NCBI GenBank assembly: GCA_022818135.1
Contig: JAFMSR010000002.1
Coordinates: 48,027,706-48,091,705, forward strand
Length of the DNA: 64,000 bases
DNA from: Saxidomus purpurata
Lineage: Eukaryota; Mollusca; Bivalvia; Venerida; Veneridae
Direction of reading: 5' to 3'
Positions 46,237-56,547 of this stretch are shown one piece after another. The notes beneath the pieces were generated by a model. The model was not told where the DNA came from and ran no database searches. It saw only the letters and a list, made by a program, of their open reading frames with translations. Made by a program: the position numbers and the translations under genes. The number at the start of each line of letters is the position of its first letter. The stretch's first letter is position 1.

Positions 46237-46388
46237 AAAAGGTATTTGTTTTAACAGTGCTATTTTAGAATTTAGTTTACTGCATACCTTGGATATTTGA
46301 TTTTTCCATGAAAAAAGATTGTCAATTAAAACACCAAGAATTTTGTTCACCTTAACATTTTCTATCGACAAATGCATACTTGGACATG
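46237..46388 (-). pseudogene. LINE reverse-transcriptase thumb fragment
   Basis: Reads NVKVNKILGVLIDNLFSWKN and then ISKVCSKLNSKIALLKQI, the stretch that normally follows the RT palm and precedes the segment at 45083-44562. It is the upstream half of the LINE split by the insertion. Confidence 0.7.
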
Positions 46389-46394
46389 CAGCTA

Positions 46395-46470
46395 AGCGGT
46401 CGCGGTGGGATTTGAACCTCGCCCGTAAAATTAGAGAGTTAGTGATATAACCACTGGGCCACACAAACTG
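46395..46470 (-). repeat. tRNA-like head of a short interspersed element
   Basis: Minus strand: TGGCCCAGTGGTTATATC (A box region), CTCTAATTTTACGGGCG, AGGTTCAAATCCC (B box). It shares the TAATTTTACG spacer with heads a and b. No matching tail is seen, so it is truncated. Confidence 0.6.
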
Positions 46471-47322
46471 ATCGAATAAAGATGGCTTAAATAAGATATC
46501 AATAATCAGTTCCTATATATAAAACACCTGCTAACATTATAGTATATAGCTTAACATCCGAAATGTCAACGAATATCTTCTACGTCCGATGATAGGCTAT
46601 TTTTCCTTTTGTTTATTGCTCGTTATAGTTATTGGTCAATCAAATATTTATACCAGTTAATATTAATATTAGTTCTTAAGTGTATTCTTCATGTGAATGT
46701 ACTTTTATTTGAAAGTAAGGGAAACGTCATTTGGACGCTTGGTGTAAATGACGTCATTAGGACGTGACGTCATTTCCTGACGTTTTTTTTTCATTTCTAA
46801 GCTTGTCATAAAGATGGTCAAAAATGTAAATTGTAAAAGTGCAGACAATATTGCCGAAACTTTTATTTTAAATAGAAAAACAATATTAATATCAATTAAC
46901 AGTGGGCTTGCATTGACAAATCACATACTTCAAGGTTTTTTTAATGATCAACTCCTACATAAAACCCCCTATTAACTCAATGTACAAAATTGGTTGTGTG
47001 GGCGCCGCCATTATTGAGCTTTGCCTGACCCGTACCGTATAGGTAGGGGCAACAACAGAGTAGATCATTTCATGCATAAGCGGTAATTTTTACAACAATT
47101 ACGGACATTTTCGCCAATTAATTGTGTATTGGCCGCCTTACGTAAGTGGTTAGGTAAGCGTGTCGCATTCTTGACTAGTTTAGTTGAAATTCAAAATTAT
47201 GTATGTAAAATGTTTTACATGATTCTGCTGATTGTAGAAACTTGAAGAACAGTTAAACGTTTTGTGCAAATTAAACTGGGCAATTAATAGAGGATAATTG
47301 TTGGTTTTGGTGTAATATTATT
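46471..47322. other. Non-coding with two TGACGTCA sites
   Basis: TGACGTCA at 46749-46756 and 46765-46772. No gene is recognised. Confidence 0.45.
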
Positions 47323-47462
47323 AGGTTATTTAACATTGTACTGTACAATACGGAGATATAATAATTGGATATTTGGCCTAGCGGCTCGTCCAATATGGTT
47401 TTCTCAGCTGGGTACGAGTCCAAATATAGCTACGTATTGTACAGTACAATGTTAAATAACCT
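47323..47462. repeat. Perfect 30-bp inverted repeat around an 80-bp loop
   Basis: AGGTTATTTAACATTGTACT continues to 47352 and its exact reverse complement occupies 47433-47462. The loop holds CCAATATGG and GAGTCCAAATATAGC motifs. This may be a small MITE or foldback; no clear target duplication. Confidence 0.7.
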
Positions 47463-48010
47463 TTTTATTCTATATCTATTTTTATTTTAGTTTGAATTAA
47501 AAATGATTCACTGAATATTGTATTTCTGCCATTTCTGTATTTTCCCAGCTTGGTTCGAGTGCAAATATATATTATACAGAACAATGCGCCTACTTCACCC
47601 GATTTTCATTCGGATCATTTTCACGCGTTTCGGGCTTTATCGTATGTTTAACATAGGACTGTTGAACCGTCCAAATATGGAAAAAATACAGGATTTTTTG
47701 TACGCACGTGCGTCCAATATGGTAATATATTGTACGGTAACGTGTTGAAAATAACGTTCACGATTGGATAAATAAAATAGATATAGAATAAATTCAATTA
47801 TTCGTGTATAAAGGTCAGGATCAGGTTAATTTTGCGTGGACATTAATTGCTGGGAAAATTTGTTAATGCTTATGTCAACAAAATACAACAAAATAAAAAA
47901 TAATGATACATGATTTTTTGTACGCACGTGCGTCCAATATGGTAATATATTGCACGGTCACGTGTTGCCAAAAAACGTTCACGGATAAATAAAATAGATA
48001 TAGAATAACA
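47463..48010. repeat. ~100-bp direct duplication with ACGCACGTGCGT palindrome
   Basis: 47690-47790 and 47908-48006 are near-identical: GATTTTTTGTACGCACGTGC, GTCCAATATGGTAATATATT, and TAAATAAAATAGATATAGAA. The intervening 118 bases are AT-rich. No gene. Confidence 0.75.
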
Positions 48011-48999
48011 CGTTATAATTTCATCGAGTAGGCACCAAAAATGGTATTTTCACGAGTGGCACAAATAATTTTTTTTGATGTTCACGAGTGAAATTAGCGT
48101 GATATTACACCGATATCAACAATTGTTCTGTTAAACACGGGACACGTCATCAGAAAGCATACATGACGTCATTTTTACGACGTCATCGCTATACTTTTTG
48201 ACGTCAATCCGGGTATAAGATTTTGATATTTTGACTGCTTTTAAACAGTGAACTATCAAAACTATAATTCACTGATATATTTCTAATAAATTCTAATAAT
48301 TTAATGTTCATACACAAAAATTTCACGGATTTTTCATTCATAAAATAGAGGATAATTGTTGGTTTCGGCGTAAAATCACGTTATAATTTCATCGAGTGGG
48401 CACCAAAAGTGATATTTTCACTAGTGGCGCAGACATGAGTGAAAATAACAACTTTTGGTGTTCAGGAGTGAAATTAACGTGATATTACACCGATACCAAC
48501 ACTTTTTCTGTTTATGTTATGGTTAAAACTCTACTTTTATTGAGTATGTTTCTATAAAATATCTAAAATCGCGGGAAACGTAATCAGAAAACATAGCGCA
48601 AATGACGTCATTTAAACGACGTCATCGTCGCATGGTTTCCAGCATTAATTACGCTCGGTATACTTTTTGACGTAAATCCGGGTTAAAGATTGCAAAAACA
48701 GTTAAAAATAAAAATGGTTATCCACTGTTTCAAAACTGTGGATTATCTCTTTTTTTTTCACTGTGAGAACTCTATAATTCACTGGAAAACATAAAATAAA
48801 ATGATGATTTATAATCACTGGTGTTTTGGTTATTTCGTTTGTGTGTAAAATGTTACTTTTTATTTTGTTGCCTTTGAAATGTATGTTGTTATGTTGTTGT
48901 TTTATCGAAGGCCTCATTGAAAATATGTATGTACATTTAATTTTAATTTATTTGTATTTGCGTAATGAGTTTGTATCGTTATTATTATTAGCATTATTA
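48011..48999. repeat. Interspersed repeats; blocks repeated inverted at 52.6 and 54.8 kb
   Basis: 48011-48110 and 48375-48500 are diverged copies of one block (TATAATTTCATCGAGTxGGC, TTCACxAGTGG, GTGATATTACACCGATA). 48472-48634 is the reverse complement of 54797-54957, and 48660-48760 of 52572-52672. The latter holds an AATCCAC ... GTGGATT hairpin. No gene. Confidence 0.7.
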
Positions 49000-49026
49000 T
49001 GAGAGAGAGAGAGACAGAGACAGACA

Positions 49027-49067
<41 letters not shown>

Positions 49068-49092
49068 ACAGACAGACAGACAGACAGACAGG
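49000..49092. repeat. GAGA/GACA/GGCA microsatellite
   Basis: A compound tract of GAGA, GACAGA, about nine GGCA and about eight GACA units. The Cys/Leu/Pro-rich minus ORF through it is an artefact. Confidence 0.9.
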
Positions 49093-49954
49093 TTGAAGGG
49101 GTAAGGGAGGGGTAAGGTGAAGGCTGTACTTCCTAAGCCTAAGCTTTGTTTTGTTGTCCCAAGGTCGACTTGGCTTTTCACCTTTATAATATTATGCTCG
49201 GTCTAGGTTTGGTCATAAAAAGGGATGGGTATTGCCAGAACTCGTATTGCGATATATTGCAAAATGCGGCACTGTATTGGGATCCATATTGCAATATATT
49301 GAAAGTGAGTAACTCGTACAAAATATACTTTGAAGTATTCAAACTAGGGGTATTTTATGGTTATAAAGTAATTAAATCATTCTTTGGACATAGTCATTCA
49401 TGTTTATTTGCTTACCGTTTTTAGATAGAGCAATACACCGCCTACCGTCTGTCACAGTCGTCACGGAACAAACTTACTGCAAGTTTAAACTGTGATTTTT
49501 TTAAATCGATTTACATTTGTATAATTTATACTTAGATATTTTTCTTTTATCTTATTAGATAAATAGCATATTATAAATATTTGAATCAGTCACCATCATC
49601 AGGGTCTGATATATTGAATTCAATGGCTATTCATCACACGTGAATTCCGAAATATTCATTTACAGCATACCTATGCGCTTCAAAATGTATTATTTGGAAA
49701 CCCACAACAAAGCATTAGATCAAATTCAAGTTACAGGTAATAAATGCTGAGAAATCACATTTTTTTATTTACTCCAAAATACTGCGAATTGCAATATACC
49801 GGGTCTGTTGCGCACACCTAGTCATTACCAGTCTCTCTACCATGCTGTATTAAATTTTCATAACTTGTCTAAAACAACAACTGAATGTTTTAATAGCAAG
49901 CTATTATCTTTCATATTTAACATATAAGACTATAGTAATATTTCGTAACAAGTA
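49093..49954. other. Unassigned non-coding stretch
   Basis: Short GGxATTGCGATATATTGCAA-like repeats near 49235-49300. No gene is recognised. Confidence 0.4.
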
Positions 49955-50009
49955 AGGATGATGATGATAATGATAAAAATAATAATAATGATAATAAAAA
50001 ATAATAATG

Positions 50010-50040
<31 letters not shown>

Positions 50041-50084
50041 GAATAATAATAATAATAATAATAATCAAAATAATAATAATAAAG

Positions 50085-50126
<42 letters not shown>

Positions 50127-50190
50127 TGATAATAATGATGATGATGATTATTAATATGATGATGGTGATGATGATGATGATGTTGATAAT
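49955..50190. repeat. AAT/GAT microsatellite
   Basis: Long interrupted AAT repeat (about 49975-50130) followed by GATGAT repeats. Poly-Asn and poly-Ile ORFs here are artefacts. Confidence 0.9.
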
Positions 50191-50192
50191 AC

Positions 50193-50423
50193 ACTTAACA
50201 GGTTTAGAAACGCAAAGATTTCCCCTGTTGAACATCTTTATTTGAATGACGCTATTGTTTTTATTTCTATTTAAGTCATTTTTTTGCGATGAGTTATTGA
50301 AACTTTTACAAGAATTCAATTTTATATTGTTTTTTTTGTGTATGAAATTTGAATAAATTTGAAACACGAATACATTGTTAAAATAAATATTTTGCCACCT
50401 TTGCGTTTCTAAACCTGTTAAGT
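50193..50423. mobile_element. 231-bp MITE with perfect 25-bp TIRs, TA target
   Basis: Ends CACTTAACAGGTTTAGAAAC... and the exact reverse complement; perfect pairing runs 25 bp inside the ends and extends one further AT pair into the TA flanks on each side (50191-50192 and 50424-50425). Size, TIRs and TA duplication fit a Tc1/mariner-type MITE. No coding capacity. It sits directly against the microsatellite. Confidence 0.85.
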
Positions 50424-50425
50424 GT

Positions 50426-50810
50426 AATCATAATGATACAATATCATTAATGTATTTATGAATGTACCCGGCAAAATTAAGTGTAGCAAAAGAATCATGG
50501 TAAAGTTTAAAAGTTTTAGTTACAATACAATACAATACAATAAATTTTATTTGTATTTATATTGAGTTAATATCTGTTCTTTGTAAATGACAGCATGATC
50601 TAGAGAAATGAATTTGATTTTCCCTTTAGATTATTGCATTTCTGTCTACATTTAAAAATCGTATTTGAGACATGTGGATCTATGTGGTTATTCGTACCAA
50701 GATACGAACCGACTTCGGTAAAATGCGGTCATTTTCGTATTCTTTTCGAACCACGCATTTACATAAAATATAACAAGTACAACGTGTTTAAAGCACACTA
50801 GGTCAGGCAC
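50426..50810. other. Non-coding, with ATACA microsatellite
   Basis: TACAATACAATACAATACAA near 50520-50541; otherwise nothing recognised. Confidence 0.5.
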
Positions 50811-51112
50811 AATAATAATAATAATAATAATAAATTATTTATTTCATGAAGGTAGCATATTAAGACAATGAATAAAATTCAACCTTATTTACAATATGGC
50901 CTTCAAAGAAAATAAAAAGTAAGCAAATAATCAAGAAAAATATACAAAAAATACATGAAATATATAATTTACGAAAACTATCATACTACAAAATCAATTC
51001 ATATTCAGTCTTCTCATATACTGTACTTGGCAGGCACTCTGACTGCTATAAACTAAACTGTAGATTAAGAAGGTACTTTTTTAAAGTTGATTTGAATGCA
51101 TGAACTGTGGAT
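50811..51112 (-). mobile_element. 3' end of a CR1/L2-like LINE
   Basis: The AAT tail (50811-50832), TTTATTTCATGAAGGTA and CAATATGGCCTTCAAAGAAA parallel the LINE 3' end at 44351-44450. Minus-strand translation near 51100-51045 gives AFKSTLKKYLLNLQFSL and a stop, the typical last residues of such ORF2s. Strongly 5'-truncated. Confidence 0.7.
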
Positions 51113-52571
51113 TTATTTCAACTTTAAAAATACAATACAGATCTCATTGGCCGCTTTGATTGACCTACTTTCTGACAACCAATCTAATTCACTCTTTGGC
51201 TGAAACTGGCTGGAAATTGCAGTCAGGTAAATCTCTCCTATTTTGGACGCAGAGAAAAACACTTGATAGGCATAGGCATGGTGGAAGACATGCCGAGGTC
51301 TCATCCACAAATACAAGCTAATAAAATTGCTCTCATGGACGGACCTTTATAAAATTTGCTTCAAGTGTTTAAAGTATAAAAATGTGTTGTCATATTTTAA
51401 AAAGACATCTACCAGTGTCTCTGTAAATTAATTTGCTGATGAGTTTCAGTTTTATACCTGAACGCGTATTTTAGTCTAGTGTTTCAGACGCTATAGAGCG
51501 GCATATCTTTAAAGGTATGTACACCTTTGATGATAGAGGCGTTGGCAAGTTAAAAGAATTGTTGTTTTTTATGTTGAATTCCGAGTTTTGTAATTTAAAA
51601 TTCAAAAGTACCACCATAATTTATTACGATGTTCCGATAGTTTATGATCACAAAATAATATCGGATAAAAGACTTTAACTTATTCGGCCTGACTAGTTTT
51701 CTTTTAGTGTTTCCGGTCTGACTAGTCGTGATCAGGAACCGCGTAGGAAACTAGTTCTATACAGAACAGATACCTCGTTGATTTTCTTTTATTTATGTTG
51801 TATTCTAAAAATATTTTTCACACAAAATCAATTTTTTTAATCATGTCAACAGCAAAGCCTGCTGATCTTTCCCCTGATATTGTAGTATAAATGTGAGCTG
51901 CGTTTAATCTGTAGGATTATCTTAGATTGAAATTGAGGGTGTTACTAAAAGCTAGACCGAAAAAGGGTTATTTGGTTTTAAAAGTAGAGGATGAGTGTCT
52001 TGAAATACGAGCTTATCGGTTCCCGCGTTGTTTATGGTTTATTCTAATATGCCTGTAGTATATTTGTAGTCAATTCGAGTGCTTTAATATGATTAAACAC
52101 TCGAAAAAGTAGGCGCAGTTTCAGCTCCTTCCGACTTTTCTAATTTAATCTCGCGCAAAAATAAGATATAGAAATAGAAATAATATCTGTATAAATACAT
52201 CAGTCGCATGAAAAAGTTTTGTTGAAGAACCTAAATATTATTTTTGATCGCGTCAAGTAAGCCTTAGAATACCTTCACCTTGTTCAAGAAAATTCAGGAT
52301 TAACAGTCATACAATGTTTTGATTCCGGGAGACAAAATAATAAATAAAAACGTTTACGTCATCACACTGACGTCATTACTACACGTTAACACGTTGTACA
52401 GTTCAGATAAACGGTACGCATTTAAATCGATTGTCTGCTTTGTTAGGTTCTGAATCTGACGTATTCTGCATAATGTCACAGTCAGGTATTTTTTAAATTT
52501 TATGTATTAGATGATTAAACTAAAATAAGTTTGTTTATTTAATGTTTTCCAATGAATTATAGAGTTTTGTC
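51113..52571. other. Non-coding with fragment of the 1.55 kb repeat
   Basis: 51708-51785 (CCGCGTAGGAAACTAGTTCT, ACAGAACAGATACCTCGTTG) matches 41108-41180 in copy 2. A TGACGTCA occurs at 52368. No gene is recognised. Confidence 0.5.
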
Positions 52572-52689
52572 AGTGAAATAAAAGTGATAATCCACAGTTT
52601 TGAAACAGTGGATTACCATTTTTATTTTTCACTGTTTTTGCAATCTTTAACCCGGATTTAGGTCGAAAAGTAAATAAAGAATATAAAAA

Positions 52690-54240
52690 TAAAGAATTCA
52701 ATGCAAATTACATAACCCCACTACAAGTTAAAAATATATTAAAATAGCTTAACATAAAGAAGTCTACTGGTCTTGATGGCATTGGTTCAAGAATACTAAA
52801 AGCATGTAGTGATGTGTTGGCCATACCCATAGCATCAATTATGAATAACAGTATACGAACAGGTATTTTCCCCGATGAACTCAAACTAGCGCGTGTTATT
52901 CCATTGCATAAAAGTAATGCTAAAGAAGATGCTAATAAAAATAGGCCGATCTCGATTTTGCCAACTATTTCAAAGGTTTTTGAAAAGCATATGGCAAATG
53001 AATTACATCGATTCTTTCAATATACAAACATTATACATAATACACAATCTGGTTTCAGAAAGAACCATTCTTGCCAGACCGCTCCTGTAAGGTTAATAGA
53101 CCAGTGATCAAGGGAAATTGATACCGGCAAAATGGTCGGCGTATTGTACCTCGACTTAAGAAAAGCATTTGATACAGTAAATCATGAACTGCTACTTCAA
53201 AAACTCAAACTATGCCACTTTTCGGATTCCGCAATAATTTGGCTTAGATCTTATTCTCCAACAAAAAACAAATTGTAATGGAGGGCGATAAGTCTTCGAA
53301 TCTTCAAACAGTTATCTCTGGGGTACCACAAGGCTCCATACTAGGGCCATTATTATTTTTAATTTACATTAACGACTTGCCTCTAAAATTGAAACATTCA
53401 GGAGTTGATATGCATGCAGACGATACCACTGTAAATGATAGCCATTATTCCCCTCAATACATTGAACAAAGATTACAAACTGGTCTAAATAATGTCGAAT
53501 GTTGGTGTAGACACAATCAAAGGTCCCTAAATCCAAAAAAGTCTACTTGTATGTTACTAGGACCCGTTCACAATACGAAGAAATATCCCACATTAAACAT
53601 AAATATTAACGGCAACAATATTGCTTGCGTTACAAATCATAAAGTCCTGGGCGTACATGTTGATAAAACACTTACTTGGGAACATCAAATTAATAAGGTA
53701 TATTCTAACCTTAATTGTAAATTATCACTATTTCGAAGAATAAAACCATTTCTCTATTGTATTGTTCTACAAAACCTATATTTTACCCGTATTTGATTAT
53801 GGATCAATCCTTTGGTCTAAATCCAATATAAGCTTCTTAAACAAAATTATTAACACTCAGAAATGATCTTAGACAAGAAGTTCGATCATCCGTCAGCTCC
53901 TCTATTTCAAGAACTTAATTGGTTGCCGTTCTTAGAACGGTGTAAATACCATATGGGTGTTTTAATTTACAAAGCTTTTCATAATTTAGCCCCTGTGTAT
54001 TTATCAAACCTACTCATTAACGATACATATGCAACTGCAAATTATAATCTTCGTTCCAAAAACAAAAACGATATTCCTCATCCATTAATTAAGTTGCGTT
54101 GTACAAAATACAGTTTCCAATATTCTGCTACGGTTGTCTGGAATGAAATCCCGGTTCAAATCCGTACCTGTGATAAATAATACACGTTTCGCAAACACTT
54201 CAGAAACTATCTTCTTGGAAAACAACCATGATTATAAAAA
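52690..54240 (+). pseudogene. CR1/L2-like LINE ORF2 fragment: reverse transcriptase
   Basis: RT motifs in order: STGLDGIGSRIL, LARVIPLHKS, NRPISILPTISKVFEK, TQSGFRKNHSC, YLDLRKAFDTVNHELL, GVPQGSILGPLLFLIYINDL, and HADDTT in place of the YADD active-site box (Tyr to His). The thumb and C-terminal parts follow (KVLGVHVDKTLTWEHQINK, FDYGSILWSKSN, LFQELNWLPFLERCKYHMGV, YNLRSKNKND, VWNEIPVQIR). Broken by a TGA at 53105-53107 in place of a Trp codon, a frameshift in an A-run near 53265, another near 53770, and stops near 53860. The endonuclease is absent (5' truncation). It lies inside another repeat copy (52572-52672 and 54797-54957). Confidence 0.85.
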
Positions 54241-54399
54241 GAATGGTTATATGAAGTAATCCAGGCAACTCGCTCACAGTGTTCGTCTTCTTTAATTTTT
54301 TAAAAATATATATATAAAGAAAAATGTTAAACGATATGCCGGAATAAGTAAATTATAAAAAAAATGAAAATAATGACACTATATGAGTTTTCTATTTGT

Positions 54400-54512
54400 A
54401 TTTGCCAACCGGTTTCACTATATCATCAGGGCAAATATAGCATACAATATAAATGCAATTTATATTGTATGCTATATTTGCCCTGATGATATAGTGAAAC
54501 CGGTTGGCAAAT
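54400..54512. repeat. Perfect 113-bp palindrome (55-bp arms, 3-nt loop)
   Basis: 54400-54454 and 54458-54512 are exact reverse complements around GCA. Each arm holds GCCAACCGGTTTCACTATAT and GCAAATATAGCATACAATAT. It lies just 3' of the LINE fragment. A hairpin this perfect is recent or under repair; it could also be a sequencing or assembly fold-back. Confidence 0.9.
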
Positions 54513-55618
54513 TCCGTTCATGTTTTATTTATTTAACGACTGAACGTAACCAGACGTCCAGATCCCCTTATGATACCTCAATGTCACTGCGTGACGTCAC
54601 AAATCAGCACGGAATACATTGACGTAGTGTACGCGGCGAACAAGCTCACGTTCAGCATGAGGACAGTAACGGGGTTATGTTAAGTGTATATTACCGGCTT
54701 GCCCGTAAATATCAAAATCTATAACCGTATCGTTGACCAATCAGAAGACCGCAAATTTAATGGAAGGGTAATAAATATATATATATATACATTGGAAATT
54801 ATGCGACGATGACGTCGTTTAAATGACGTCATTTGCGCTATGTTTTCCGATTAAGTTTCCCGCGATTTTCGATATTTTATAGAAACAAACTCAATAAAAG
54901 TAGAGTTTTAACCATAAAATAAACAGAAAAATTGTTGGTATCGGTGTAATAATACGTTTGTCTTTAGATAGTTAGATATAACATCCGTTATAGGTTGCTA
55001 TTTCGATTCTAACATGACCAGATATTACAAAAGATGAATAAATGCAAAGCTTTATTTTCCACGCGAACGCTCATTTAACGTCATGTGGCGCAATTTGACG
55101 TCATGTTTACAGCATATCGGTTCCCGCGTTGTTTATGGTTTAATATAACATAATTTTTCTACTCTTTGTTTATAGAGACAAAATCGTGAGTCATGTTAGA
55201 AAGTTGATTTTACTTTTTGAGTGATATACCGGTTAGTTTATCACTGTGTGGAGTTAAGATGGCCTGAGTGATTAATTACGAAGCACCTCAACGACAAGCA
55301 GTGATAAACAAACCGGTATGTCACGCAAAAGTAAAATCTATATCCATTCTAACACGTTTATTTGGAAAAAATGATGAATTATTTTCTTACGCCAAGCTGA
55401 GTGACTTTCGACGTCGTCAGACAACGCAAGAACATTTTAAATTTTGCTGATCCCAGAACTTTTACTCTCCATTTCTATGATTATGGCATTACTTGCATTA
55501 ACTTGTTTTAAAGGAATTGTTTTTACATTAAATTTTATTTCGTGGTTTTCATGTACGTACTGTGATATAACGGCAGATTGTATCAATACCAGTTTAACTA
55601 TTTTGTAGGGTTAACGCA
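54513..55618. other. Non-coding; includes repeat 54797-54957
   Basis: 54797-54957 is the inverted counterpart of 48472-48634. A TTCCCGCGTTGTTTATGGTT motif at 55118 is also at 52019. No gene is recognised; the ORF 55268-55450 has no domain features. Confidence 0.45.
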
Positions 55619-55740
55619 CGTTTTTTTTGTGTTATAACATCTGCAGAATCCCGTAGAATGGTTTGTGCCCGAGCCCGTTAGGGCGAGGGCACCAACATAT
55701 CCCGTGGGTTTCTGCAGATGTTATAACACGAAAAAAAACG
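55619..55740. repeat. Inverted repeat, ~30-bp arms, GC-rich centre
   Basis: CGTTTTTTTTGTGTTATAAC continues to CTGCAGAA at 55648; its complement (one extra base) is 55710-55740. The centre carries GCCCGAGCCCGTTAGGGCGA. This looks like a small foldback or MITE. Confidence 0.75.
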
Positions 55741-56211
55741 TTCGTTAGCGCTATTCTAGCATAAATAGCATAAAATAATCATAAAAATGAAAATGAAACG
55801 CTCTTACTGGTACGACGTTCAATAATGCGCGGGACAACGTCCGTGTTGTTTATGTCATATCTATGACGTCACCAGTGGGTTTTTAAGCCCGGCACTGCTG
55901 ACGCCGTACAAGACTTGGGACACAGGTCCATTGTTTACAATGGCTCTGTACTGCACATAAATGAAAACGGGTTATAACGGCGCGTGAATCTCCCCGTTAA
56001 TACATGTTTTTTCTCCTGTTAAAACACAGGCAAAATTGACAAAAACAGCACATTTTATGCTAGAATCAGTGAAACCATCTGCATTTTATCTGTGTGGAAG
56101 CTGAGTGCTTACGGCGCCGGGATTAAACGTTGATGACGTCATACATATACAACATAAAGCACGAACAACGTCCCGCGTAATTGACAGTATCACGTATATA
56201 CAAGAAAAACA
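55741..56211. other. Non-coding with TGACGTCA sites
   Basis: TGACGTCA at 55864 and 56134; no gene recognised. Confidence 0.4.
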
Positions 56212-56350
56212 TTGATGCACAGCATCAAGTCGGCGAAAAAGATTCTGAAGACATAAAAATGTCCGATACATGTAATTTTCACGCTGGGAACCAAACTAGG
56301 AAAGTTAACTTCGGTAGCGCCTTTTTGTTGCAAGGTCGAACCCACTTTAT
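56212..56350 (-). mobile_element. tRNA-headed element, copy d
   Basis: Hairpin TTGATGC-ACA-GCATCAA at 56212-56228 with the minus-strand tail ATGTTTTTCTTGT. GTCGGCGAAAA follows inward. A degenerate B box (GTGGGTTCGACCTTGC, minus) is near 56325-56342. Confidence 0.55.
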
Positions 56351-56547
56351 TAATTAATTATGGGATCGAATTTTAAGAAAATGTTGATTATTATCAAACA
56401 TGATATTTTCATAGCGATGACATATTTCATCATTATTTCAGGTGAATACTTTGGTTAAATTTCAATAATTTTTATTCAATGAAGCGACATAATGATACTT
56501 AGAAATATTATTTTGTTGACAAAATATGTGGGCTGAGCGTCGGCATA

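Larger units (their letters stand above)
44350..46388 (-). mobile_element. CR1/L2-like LINE fragment, split by a nested insertion
   Basis: The 3' end has an AATAAAGATATCAT-type tail with a TTA-rich microsatellite (44351-44376). LINE ORF2 sequence occupies 46388-46237 and 45083-44562 on the minus strand; between them lies a copy of the 1.55 kb repeat. The first part ends ALLKQIP and the second begins FSDDMKKMYGNAYIL, consistent with continuity before the insertion. Confidence 0.75.

Noticed and set aside
48948..49181. Cys/Leu/Pro-rich ORF (CLPACLPACL)
   Set aside because: Translation of the GGCA/GACA microsatellite.
49904..50245. Poly-Asn / poly-Ile ORFs
   Set aside because: AAT/GAT microsatellite translated in different frames.
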